64,000 nt of DNA, taken from assembly GCA_963797255.1 (NCBI GenBank), contig CAWCOV010000030.1, positions 434,001-498,000 on the forward strand, written 5' to 3'. Under the pieces are notes generated by a model that searched no databases, had not been told where the DNA came from, and saw nothing but the letters and a program-made list of their open reading frames with translations. The DNA comes from JANXZS01 sp963797255 (GTDB lineage Bacteria > Acidobacteriota > Terriglobia > Terriglobales > Acidobacteriaceae). Both the position numbers and the translations under genes were made by a program. Of this stretch, positions 52,173 to 59,876 are shown in pieces; position 1 is the first letter of the stretch; every line of letters starts with the position of its first letter.

Positions 52173-54164
52173 TTATTGCGCCAGCGGTCGATCCGTGTAG
52201 AGGGATTTATCCGCGAGATCCTGCACTAAAACTGCGCGGTCCCCGAGCAATTCCGTGACGTGGTCATGCTTGTCGCCGGGAACAACAAGCCACTTCCTTT
52301 GGCCATTACCCCAACCTTCTCGCAGGTCGGCATCGGTCAGGAAGATGTTGGGTGCATCCGGATAGCACGATCCCCACAGCATAGATGATGTGCGGCCTTC
52401 GACCAGCATTGCCTGGCGTTCGGTGTAGAAGGTTACCGACGAGGCGTTCGATTGGTCTCCATAAATCAGGAGTTGATCCGCCGGCGTGGAAAGCCGATTG
52501 ATCGTGTCGGCAAACGCGCGGGACGAAAGCATCGGCTCAAATCGATGGAACGCAATGTGCGCTGCGATAAGGAATCCCGCGAGCGTTACCGCAACCGTGA
52601 AAGTCGATTTGAAGTGCCGACCGCCCCTGCGGAAATACCAGGCTGTCGGAGGGCCAAGCAGAAAGACGATTGCTGCGAGGATTGCAGGCAAGCGTAATGC
52701 TGCGAACGATGGTCCGGTCAGGTCGAAAAAGTGCGACATCGAAAGCGAGTAATCGCCGACGCCACGATGCGCCAGCAGCGTTCCTATGTCGGAAACAAAT
52801 GGCAGGTTGCGCGATTGCCATAAACCAATGCCAAGGGCTGTTGCCGCCAGTACGCCGAGTAATGCGAAAACCGCATGCGCTGCACTCAGCCAGTTCAATG
52901 CGCCTGTGTCCTTCAACTCCGGCATGTCCGCTCGGCGAATCGCCGCGATTTCCGTGGATGCCAGTGCTCCCGCTGTCAAGATCAGCAGCGGCAAGTACGC
53001 CGGGTAGGTGTAGTACTCCTGGTTGGTTGAAATCGAAAAGAATATAAGGATGATTGCTGCGTAAATTGATAGAAGCCAGTTCGTGCGGGCACGGAACTTG
53101 CGTTCTGCGCTGATCGTCATTGGATCAAACGTGAGTGCCGCTCCCAGATAGAAATCCACCGTCTGTGCCGGCGCAGGCCGAAGCATTTCCAACCACCGAT
53201 GCCGCGTTCTCCACGCACGCCGAAGAGCTATGGGGAAATACAGGCTCCACGGAAACAGCCAGACCAGGTGAAGGCTCCAGAACAGCGAGGCTGGCAGCTT
53301 GTTGTAGTCGTGTGGGTAGCGCTTTCCGAGGAAGCGCAGAACATGCTCGTTGATGAAATAGAAGTAGAAGAACCCGTGAACGTTCCCCGGCGTAGGGATG
53401 TTGCCAACCGGGTGTCCGTGATCCGGATTGCGCAGCCCAGCGAGAATATGCCACGGTGCTGCGATCGCAAGAAACAGGAGGCCGCCGGTAAATATACGGA
53501 GTTCGCGCCAGCGCCGCCACTGTCCCGTAAGCATCAGATACGGGATCACAGCCGCAAAGAAAAATACGGGTGCGATGAGGCCCTTCGTGAGTATGCCAAG
53601 GGCGAGTGACGCCCACATGATGTAAATGCGCGAGGGCTTGCGATCTTCCATGCCGGTTAAAAAGCAATAAAGCGCCAGGCCCAGCAGCAGCGTCAGCAAC
53701 ACTTCCGGAATGAAGACGCGCGTGAAAAGAAAAATGCCGATAGACGTCAGTACGCCCAAAGCTGCATAGAATGCAGCACGCTCAGAATAGGCACGGCGCG
53801 CCCACACCCACGCCAGGATGGAGCAACCGAGCACGCCTAGCGCCAACGGCAGGTGAGTGGAAAAAACATTTTCACCGAACAACCGATAATTTGTCGCGAC
53901 CAGCCAATACGGGAGCGGCGGCTTTTCAAGGTAGCGCAGCCCGTTCACTTTGAGGGTGACCCAGTCACCACTCTGCGCCATGGCTCGTGCAGCATTTGCA
54001 TGCGTAGCGTCGGCATCGTCCAGCAACGAAGGAGAAAAGAGAGCTCCGAAATGGATTACAAGGAAGAAAAGAAGCAGCACTGCCCACGACTGGACCGTGG
54101 TCATGCGACTTTCGATATTCGGCCCTTTTACGTCCGTGATGGCTGCGGAAGAATATTTCGACAT
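52173..54164 (-). CDS. GT39/ArnT-like membrane glycosyltransferase
   Basis: About 663 residues from the ATG at 54164; an in-frame TTG at 54188 is an alternative. Around eleven transmembrane helices. The first periplasmic loop carries DDADATHANAARAMAQSGDWVTLKVNGLRYLEKPPLPYWL, with the acidic pair that is catalytic in the PMT/ArnT fold. The family moves a sugar from an undecaprenyl- or dolichyl-phosphate carrier to lipid A, protein or glycan on the outer face of the membrane. The C-terminal 200 residues are soluble. It converges with the GT21 gene: stop codons abut with no gap. Acceptor and sugar are unknown. Confidence 0.88.
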   Translation of the reverse strand: MSKYSSAAITDVKGPNIESRMTTVQSWAVLLLFFLVIHFGALFSPSLLDDADATHANAARAMAQSGDWVTLKVNGLRYLEKPPLPYWLVATNYRLFGENVFSTHLPLALGVLGCSILAWVWARRAYSERAAFYAALGVLTSIGIFLFTRVFIPEVLLTLLLGLALYCFLTGMEDRKPSRIYIMWASLALGILTKGLIAPVFFFAAVIPYLMLTGQWRRWRELRIFTGGLLFLAIAAPWHILAGLRNPDHGHPVGNIPTPGNVHGFFYFYFINEHVLRFLGKRYPHDYNKLPASLFWSLHLVWLFPWSLYFPIALRRAWRTRHRWLEMLRPAPAQTVDFYLGAALTFDPMTISAERKFRARTNWLLSIYAAIILIFFSISTNQEYYTYPAYLPLLILTAGALASTEIAAIRRADMPELKDTGALNWLSAAHAVFALLGVLAATALGIGLWQSRNLPFVSDIGTLLAHRGVGDYSLSMSHFFDLTGPSFAALRLPAILAAIVFLLGPPTAWYFRRGGRHFKSTFTVAVTLAGFLIAAHIAFHRFEPMLSSRAFADTINRLSTPADQLLIYGDQSNASSVTFYTERQAMLVEGRTSSMLWGSCYPDAPNIFLTDADLREGWGNGQRKWLVVPGDKHDHVTELLGDRAVLVQDLADKSLYTDRPLAQ

Positions 54165-54205
54165 GTTGGTATTGCTTTTACCTTGCAAGTAGCAGAATAG
54201 CAGTC

Positions 54206-55225
54206 ATGGGTACCAATCCTGTAAATCACGCTGGCGTTGCCTCCTCTAAGCGCACGCCTGCAAAGAAGTCCAGCGCATCCACTGTACGCGCGCCGCGAAC
54301 CCGCTCGCGCCGGGCGCCCGATCCTCGCATGGACCACCTGGGTCGTATTACGCAGATGTGGAAGACAGAGTTGGAGAAATGCCTGGAAGACTCAGGTGTT
54401 GAAACGGTGCATCGGATCCGGACGGGAACGCGTCGCGTTGAGGCAATGATCGACGTTCTCATGCGCGAAGCTGCGGACGGCAATCCAGAACTTGAAGATG
54501 CAGCGGACAGATGGCGACGTCAATTGAAGAACATTCGACGCGCGGCAGCGCCGGTTCGCGATCTTGATGTGCACCGAAAGATCCTGGAGAAGTTTGCCGG
54601 TGTCGGCAAAGCTGGAGAAGAGGAACACGCCAAGCAGGAGCAGAGCGAAGTGGAGAAGCAGGCAGCAACTCCGCAAGAGAAGGATGCTCTTCAAACTCAG
54701 GCCGAGCACCTCGACGCGTGGCTGAAGCATGCCCGCGAACAACGCGCGGTGGAACTGCTTAAGCAGGTTAAGAAGCGCGTCGGCAAAGTGGATGAGATTG
54801 CGGAGAATTTCGTGAAAGCATGGCAAGGGCAGCGCGGCCGCCGCAAGCCCGTGCGAAAACCGGCGCTCGCGGCACTGGATGCGTTTGTGAAGTTGTCCGA
54901 TGAATTGCCGATGCTGGATGCGGGCAATCTCCATGACTTTCGCAAGGGTGCAAAGAATGCGCGATACATAAGCGAAGCCGGTGGCGACGATCCTCAAGCA
55001 ATGGCGGTGGGACGAACCATCAAACGCATCCAGGACGGAATTGGTGATTGGCACGACTGGCTCATGCTAAGCGACGAGGCGCGCACCGCTTTGCGAGGAG
55101 AGGGCGACGAACTGCGCGTGATGTTAGACCGGGAAGTGGAGCAGAGTTTTCAAGCGGCAAAACGAGCGACCGAACGGATGCGTGGCAGGCTCGTCGGAGA
55201 GTGGCGAGCGCTTCGCAAAGCTTAG
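54206..55225 (+). CDS. CHAD-domain protein
   Basis: 339 residues. A basic, disordered N-terminus (AKKSSASTVRAPRTRSRRAP) leads into a CHAD helical domain starting about residue 45 (QMWKTELEKCLEDSGVETVHRIRTGTRRVEAMIDVL), with the conserved His/Arg-rich face HRIRTGTRR and NLHDFRKGAKNARY in the second half. CHAD domains bind polyphosphate through that basic face. A charged Glu/Lys-rich stretch (GEEEHAKQEQSEVEKQ) sits in the middle. It is followed within 100 bases by ppx/gppA on the same strand, and ppk1 is 7 kb away. Confidence 0.93.
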   Translation: MGTNPVNHAGVASSKRTPAKKSSASTVRAPRTRSRRAPDPRMDHLGRITQMWKTELEKCLEDSGVETVHRIRTGTRRVEAMIDVLMREAADGNPELEDAADRWRRQLKNIRRAAAPVRDLDVHRKILEKFAGVGKAGEEEHAKQEQSEVEKQAATPQEKDALQTQAEHLDAWLKHAREQRAVELLKQVKKRVGKVDEIAENFVKAWQGQRGRRKPVRKPALAALDAFVKLSDELPMLDAGNLHDFRKGAKNARYISEAGGDDPQAMAVGRTIKRIQDGIGDWHDWLMLSDEARTALRGEGDELRVMLDREVEQSFQAAKRATERMRGRLVGEWRALRKA

Positions 55226-55324
55226 GATCCCGGGCAGCAAGGTCGATTGGCGCAGCGTCATGGGCCAGCTTTCTGAAAGTTACGTTTACTGATTCAACAC
55301 CGCAGATAAGAAAGATTCTTCGCC

Positions 55325-56872
55325 ATGCCGATATTTGCCGCAATCGACGTTGGTTCCAACTCCTGCCGGCTCAAAATTGCCCGCGTCGTGCAGTATCGCC
55401 TCAAGGTGTTGCACGAGGACCGAGAAGTTACCCGGCTGGGAGCAAGCGTATTCAGCAAAGGGTTGATTTCGCCGGAGTCGATGGCGAGCACGCTGCGTGC
55501 CCTCAAGCGCTTTCAGCGAGCAATCCAAAGCTTTGGAGCGGATCACATTCGTGCTGTCGGAACTTCTGCTCTCCGCGATGCGAGAAATGGCGAAGCCTTC
55601 CGGGCGTGGGTCAAGGCGGAGACCGGCTGGGATGTCGAAGTAATCTCCGGCCTTGAAGAAGCTCGCCTCATTCACCGAGGCATTATCAGCAATGAGCCGG
55701 GAACCGCTGGCCGCGTTTTGCTGGTGGATCTTGGCGGCGGAAGCTGTGAAGTTTCTCTTTCCGAACGTAAGAGCCTCAAGGAAACCATCAGTCTTCCTCT
55801 CGGGGCTGTACGGCTGACAGAGGAGTTTCTGCAAGGGGATCCGGCAACGCCTGAAGAGATTGCGAGGATGCGAAAGTTTATCGAGCGAGAGCTTCGTCGC
55901 GCGGAACGCAAGATCCCGGCGGACAAGGCCAGGCTGGTGATCGCAACCTCCGGCACCGCGGCTGCGCTAGCCGACGCGGTACGCGCCACGGCCAAGAATG
56001 CCAGACCCGCGAAGGGCCGACTCACCGGTGAATCTGGAATCACACCTGCGGCAGAGGTACGCCGCCTGGCGACGAAGCTGACCCACATGACGAACCAGCA
56101 GCGTGCGCTTGTTCCTGGCATTGGCCCGCGACGCTCGGAAATCATCATCGCCGGCGCACATGTGTTTGCAGAATTGATGGAGCGCTTGAACTTGCCGGGT
56201 TTTCGCTACTCGTCGCTGGGGTTGCGCGATGGCATTCTTGCGCAAATGCTGGCCGAGCCGGATTCACGCACGCTGGCCCACCAGCAGTTTGAACGCGAGC
56301 GCTGGGAAAGCGTTCTCGCTACCTGCAGGTGTTACGGAGTCGATCCCAAAGAGGCCGAGCCCGTCCGACAGCATGCGGCTCAACTTTTTCGAGATTTGGA
56401 ACACGTTCACGGCATGCCCGTCGAATACCGCTACTGGCTGGAGGCTGCCGCGATGCTGCGCGATGTTGGAAAATTCCTGAATTACCAAGGCCACCATCGG
56501 CACGCTCAATACATTATTGCCAACTCTGAAATGTACGGATTTACCGTGGTGCAGCGGGCAATTGTATCTGCGATTGCGCGTTATCTTGGCAAGTCACGGC
56601 CAATAGATGCAGATCGCGCCATGCGCGCGATTCCAGCGGAAGAGCATGTTCATGTAAGGCACGCCGTTGTGTTGTTGCGGCTGGCCATGGCGCTGAATCA
56701 GGACCGCGCCAGCGACGTGCTTAAGGTAACCGTGCGCGCTTACCCCAAACGCATCCTTTTGGAGCTAAGTCCAGGGCGCACGGGAGCTGAACTGGAATTG
56801 TGGTCGCTGCGTAAAGAGGCGGACTACTTCTTCGAAGTCTTCCGCCGTGAACTCTTTGTGACGCTGGTGTAG
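55325..56872 (+). CDS. Exopolyphosphatase / guanosine pentaphosphate phosphohydrolase (Ppx/GppA)
   Basis: 515 residues. The actin-like ATPase fold shows AAIDVGSNSCRLKIARV, AVGTSALRDARNG, VISGLEEARLIHRGI, and the phosphate-binding LLVDLGGGSCEVSLSE, with the second half beginning IATSGTAAALADAV. The C-terminal 200 residues form the HD-like helical domain (AAMLRDVGKFLNYQGHHRHAQYIIANS). The enzyme removes terminal phosphate from polyphosphate, and some members convert pppGpp to ppGpp. Its last 49 bases overlap the convergent sixA gene. Confidence 0.94.
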   Translation: MPIFAAIDVGSNSCRLKIARVVQYRLKVLHEDREVTRLGASVFSKGLISPESMASTLRALKRFQRAIQSFGADHIRAVGTSALRDARNGEAFRAWVKAETGWDVEVISGLEEARLIHRGIISNEPGTAGRVLLVDLGGGSCEVSLSERKSLKETISLPLGAVRLTEEFLQGDPATPEEIARMRKFIERELRRAERKIPADKARLVIATSGTAAALADAVRATAKNARPAKGRLTGESGITPAAEVRRLATKLTHMTNQQRALVPGIGPRRSEIIIAGAHVFAELMERLNLPGFRYSSLGLRDGILAQMLAEPDSRTLAHQQFERERWESVLATCRCYGVDPKEAEPVRQHAAQLFRDLEHVHGMPVEYRYWLEAAAMLRDVGKFLNYQGHHRHAQYIIANSEMYGFTVVQRAIVSAIARYLGKSRPIDADRAMRAIPAEEHVHVRHAVVLLRLAMALNQDRASDVLKVTVRAYPKRILLELSPGRTGAELELWSLRKEADYFFEVFRRELFVTLV

Positions 56873-57351
56873 ACCGAGCGCAGCAGCCGGGGCTCAACCA
56901 TCCAATACATCGTGCCGGGGCGCTTCGTCAGGTCGAATCTTGCCATTCCGGCCTTTCGCAGCCGGAAGCAGTTGCTGCCGTTGGTGCCAATCAACTGACC
57001 CATAAACTGCTGCAGATTCGGATTATGGCCAACAACCAGGACGTTTTCGTTCCCGTTCATTTCTTCCAGAAAACTCTTGAACTTTGTGAAGGAAGCGGAC
57101 GGGCTGAGTGCTTCCGTCACAAGCACTTTCGCCTCAAAGCCGATCTCGGTTCCAACGAGGGAGGCAGTCTGCAACGCGCGCTTAAGCGGGCTGGACGCGA
57201 CAACGTCGAACTGCAGATTAAGGGCGTTTATGTAGCGTCCGAGCAGCATGCATTGCTGCTTTCCGTCTCGGTCAAGTGGTCGCTTTTCGTCGAGCTTGGG
57301 ATTCATGCGGCTGGTGCCGGCGCTTGCGTGGCGAAGCACGTACAGGTTCAT
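56824..57351 (-). CDS. sixA: SixA-type phosphohistidine phosphatase
   Basis: 175 residues. The N-terminus MNLYVLRHASAG carries the catalytic RHG-type Arg7-His8, followed by KLDEKRPLDRDGKQQ and VASSPLKRALQTASLV; VVGHNPNLQQFMGQL supplies the second His. SixA-type histidine-phosphatase proteins remove phosphate from phosphohistidine; in Actinobacteria and Acidobacteria they are often linked to polyphosphate genes. The tail overlaps ppx antiparallel by 49 bases, so the two mRNAs can pair at their 3' ends. Confidence 0.9.
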   Translation of the reverse strand: MNLYVLRHASAGTSRMNPKLDEKRPLDRDGKQQCMLLGRYINALNLQFDVVASSPLKRALQTASLVGTEIGFEAKVLVTEALSPSASFTKFKSFLEEMNGNENVLVVGHNPNLQQFMGQLIGTNGSNCFRLRKAGMARFDLTKRPGTMYWMVEPRLLRSVYTSVTKSSRRKTSKK

Positions 57352-57547
57352 GGTCCTCAGATTCTCTCACCGGAGTGGATGGTGCCGGGAGGGCGGCTCA
57401 TTAAATTTCTGGGCCGGCATTCACACAATTGTAACAATTCTCCTGGGATTGAAATTCCACCCGCTGCGCAAGATAGGGACAAAGTCCGTCAAGGATGTCG
57501 GTGGAAAACTAGCGGACGTCGCAAAAATCGCTCGTAAGGAATTCTGA
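57350..57547 (+). CDS. Possible 65-residue small protein (uncertain) in the sixA-phosphatase gap
   Basis: The 353 bases between sixA and the phosphatase gene hold no certain gene. One plus-strand frame, opening with an ATG at 57350 whose first two bases sit under the sixA start codon, ends with a convincing protein-like string: a hydrophobic run (FWAGIHTIVTILLGLKF) and a basic tail (VGGKLADVAKIARKEF). The ribosome-binding site (AGG four bases before) is poor, and the real start may be later. A TTGACA at 57597-57602 could serve the next gene, but I see no good -10. Confidence 0.3.
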   Translation: MVLRFSHRSGWCREGGSLNFWAGIHTIVTILLGLKFHPLRKIGTKSVKDVGGKLADVAKIARKEF

Positions 57548-57704
57548 AAGTGATTTTCGCGGGAACTGAAAGTCGTCGCGAGGGATCGTGAGGTGGTTGA
57601 CACGCAGTGACATCTGCAACAAAAGAATAGAGAAAGATAGTTCCATTGCTTTGCCCTAACTGCGTATAGTCGTGGAACGGTTTCCGAAAGAACGAGGGCC
57701 TGCA

Positions 57705-59816
57705 ATGGCACGATACTTGCGTTTCACTTTTCTGCTGACGGTACTTTCCATCCTCTGCAGCATGGCGTCCGCTCAGCCGCAAACTGCAGCCGCGCAGGCC
57801 AACAGTGAAGTAGATGTCACTCTCGGCCAGTCTGCTATAGCGCTGAACGGGCCCTGGAAGTTCACGATCGGCGACTCGCCGGTCGATCCGAAGACGAGCC
57901 AGCCTTTGTGGGCCACTCCGGAATTTGACGACTCCCGTTGGGAGACCGTGGACTTGACCCCTTCGGAGGGGGCCGTCGACCCCATTTCAGGACTCTCAGG
58001 ATTTGTCCCGGGCTGGACGGTCCGAGGTCACAAGGGATACTGGGGCTACGCCTGGTATCGAATTCGGGTGCGGGTGCAGGCGAAGCCCGGCGAGGAGTTA
58101 GCCCTGGCGGGTCCCTCCGATGTTGACGATGTTTACCAGGTCTTCACGAACGGAATGTTTGTTGGACAATTCGGAAAGTTCTCGCAGAGTACGCCAACTG
58201 CTTTCTACTCGCAGCCCATGAAGTTTCCGCTGCCGAAACAAAGTTATGACGGCTCCGGTTCAGGTACGGATATTTCCACCCTCGTTCTGGCATTCCGGGT
58301 GTTTATGATGCCCTCGACCCTAACCGAAGCAGCGGACGTGGGCGGCTTCCATAACGCGCCGGTGCTGGGCGAGGCCGCTACTGTCACGGCTCGTTATCAC
58401 GTGCGTTGGATGGAACTTACTCGCCATTACTCGTTTAAAGCGGCAGAATTACCGCTGTCTAGCTTGTTGGCGCTGCTAGCATTCACCCTCATTCTGTTCG
58501 ATCGTTCGGACCGTGTCTATCTCTGGATCGGCGGGGTGTTCCTGCTGCAAGTTGCCATATCCGGGCTCTCCTCAGCAGCTACATGGACACAGTTGGTCAG
58601 CATAACAACCATCCAATTGGTTGGAGACGGCCTTTTGACGTCTCTTATTTTCGCCGGATGGGTGATGGTGTGGTGGGTATGGTTCGGTCGGCAGCGACCA
58701 TCCTGGACACCTCGCGCGGCAACAGGATTGGCTCTCCTTTATCTGGTTACCATCGTGATTGGGCAAGAAATGTTCGTCGGACTCGCACCGCACCCAGTTG
58801 CCACTGCCTTTCTTTCTGCTTCAATGCTGGTCCGTCTGCTTTTCCTTGCGCTTCAATTATGGATCGTCTTCCAGGGGATTCGTCGCTATGGGCTGGAGGG
58901 ATGGATGGTATTGCCCGCCGTGCTTTTGTGGGGAGTTAATGCCTTTGGCACGGAAATGTCCCGCCTGCATCTTCCTATACGGTGGGAACTCTTCGGCATG
59001 AGCATTCGGCTCGGCACAATGTCGGATCTGCTGCTAATGGTTGTAATTGCCCTGCTTTTACTTCGCCGCCTGCTCAAGTCGATACACAACCAACAGCATA
59101 TGGCGCTGGACGTAAAGCAGGCGCAGGAGGTGCAGTCGGTGATCCTGCCCGAATCACGAACTGAGTTGCCAGGGCTGGTCGTCGAGAGCGAGTACCGCCC
59201 CGCGCGGGAGGTGGGCGGCGACTTCTTCCAGATCATCCCGCACAAAAGCGATGGCAGCCTGCTCATCGTTGCCGGCGATGTGACGGGCAAGGGTCTGAAG
59301 GCAGGCATGCTGGTAGCGCTGCTGGTGGGAGCCATCCGCAGCACCGCGGAACTCAATTCGGAACCGCTGTTTCTTCTGCAAGCGCTCAATCGCCGGATGC
59401 TCGGCAGAGGCGACGCTCAAGCAACGTGTCTTGCGATCAAAATCACAAAGGAGGGGGAGGTGACCCTTGCCAACGCCGGCCACATAATGCCGTATCTAAA
59501 TGGAGAGCCGATGGCAATGGAGGGGGCGCTGCCGCTGGGTGCAATCGAAGACGCGGAATTCTCCATCATGCATTTTCAACTGGAGGATGAGGACAAGCTA
59601 GTGTTGATGTCGGATGGCATTGCGGAAGCCACAAACGTGGAAGGCCGCCTATTCGGATTCGAGCGCGTTCACGAGTTGCTCCGCGCAGGTAACTCTGCTG
59701 CGGAACTAGCCAACACGGCACAACAATTCGGCCAGTTAGACGACATCAGTATTATCTCCGTCTTGCGGACGGTCGGGTCTGAAGCTTTGCTGTACGACGC
59801 CGCAATGGCGAGATGA
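57705..59816 (+). CDS. Membrane-bound SpoIIE-type serine phosphatase (PP2C)
   Basis: 703 residues from the ATG at 57705 (GAGGG six bases before); an upstream GTG at 57672 is less likely. A signal peptide ends MASAQ. A beta-rich extracytoplasmic domain (about residues 30-255, LNGPWKFTIGD, WYRIRVRV) is followed by about seven transmembrane helices, a short coiled linker (KSIHNQQHMALDVKQAQEVQSVIL) and a SpoIIE/PP2C catalytic domain with VGGDFFQI, VAGDVTGKGLKAGM, LMSDGIAEAT and QLDDISII metal-binding motifs. It looks like a sensor that reads an external signal and dephosphorylates a cytoplasmic partner such as an anti-sigma antagonist; that partner is not in the window. Confidence 0.92.
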   Translation: MARYLRFTFLLTVLSILCSMASAQPQTAAAQANSEVDVTLGQSAIALNGPWKFTIGDSPVDPKTSQPLWATPEFDDSRWETVDLTPSEGAVDPISGLSGFVPGWTVRGHKGYWGYAWYRIRVRVQAKPGEELALAGPSDVDDVYQVFTNGMFVGQFGKFSQSTPTAFYSQPMKFPLPKQSYDGSGSGTDISTLVLAFRVFMMPSTLTEAADVGGFHNAPVLGEAATVTARYHVRWMELTRHYSFKAAELPLSSLLALLAFTLILFDRSDRVYLWIGGVFLLQVAISGLSSAATWTQLVSITTIQLVGDGLLTSLIFAGWVMVWWVWFGRQRPSWTPRAATGLALLYLVTIVIGQEMFVGLAPHPVATAFLSASMLVRLLFLALQLWIVFQGIRRYGLEGWMVLPAVLLWGVNAFGTEMSRLHLPIRWELFGMSIRLGTMSDLLLMVVIALLLLRRLLKSIHNQQHMALDVKQAQEVQSVILPESRTELPGLVVESEYRPAREVGGDFFQIIPHKSDGSLLIVAGDVTGKGLKAGMLVALLVGAIRSTAELNSEPLFLLQALNRRMLGRGDAQATCLAIKITKEGEVTLANAGHIMPYLNGEPMAMEGALPLGAIEDAEFSIMHFQLEDEDKLVLMSDGIAEATNVEGRLFGFERVHELLRAGNSAAELANTAQQFGQLDDISIISVLRTVGSEALLYDAAMAR

Positions 59817-59876
59817 ATGCCGCGGTGTACTGGCTAATTGCAGGGTACTCGTGGCTTTCAGATGCGGTTGTGAAAC

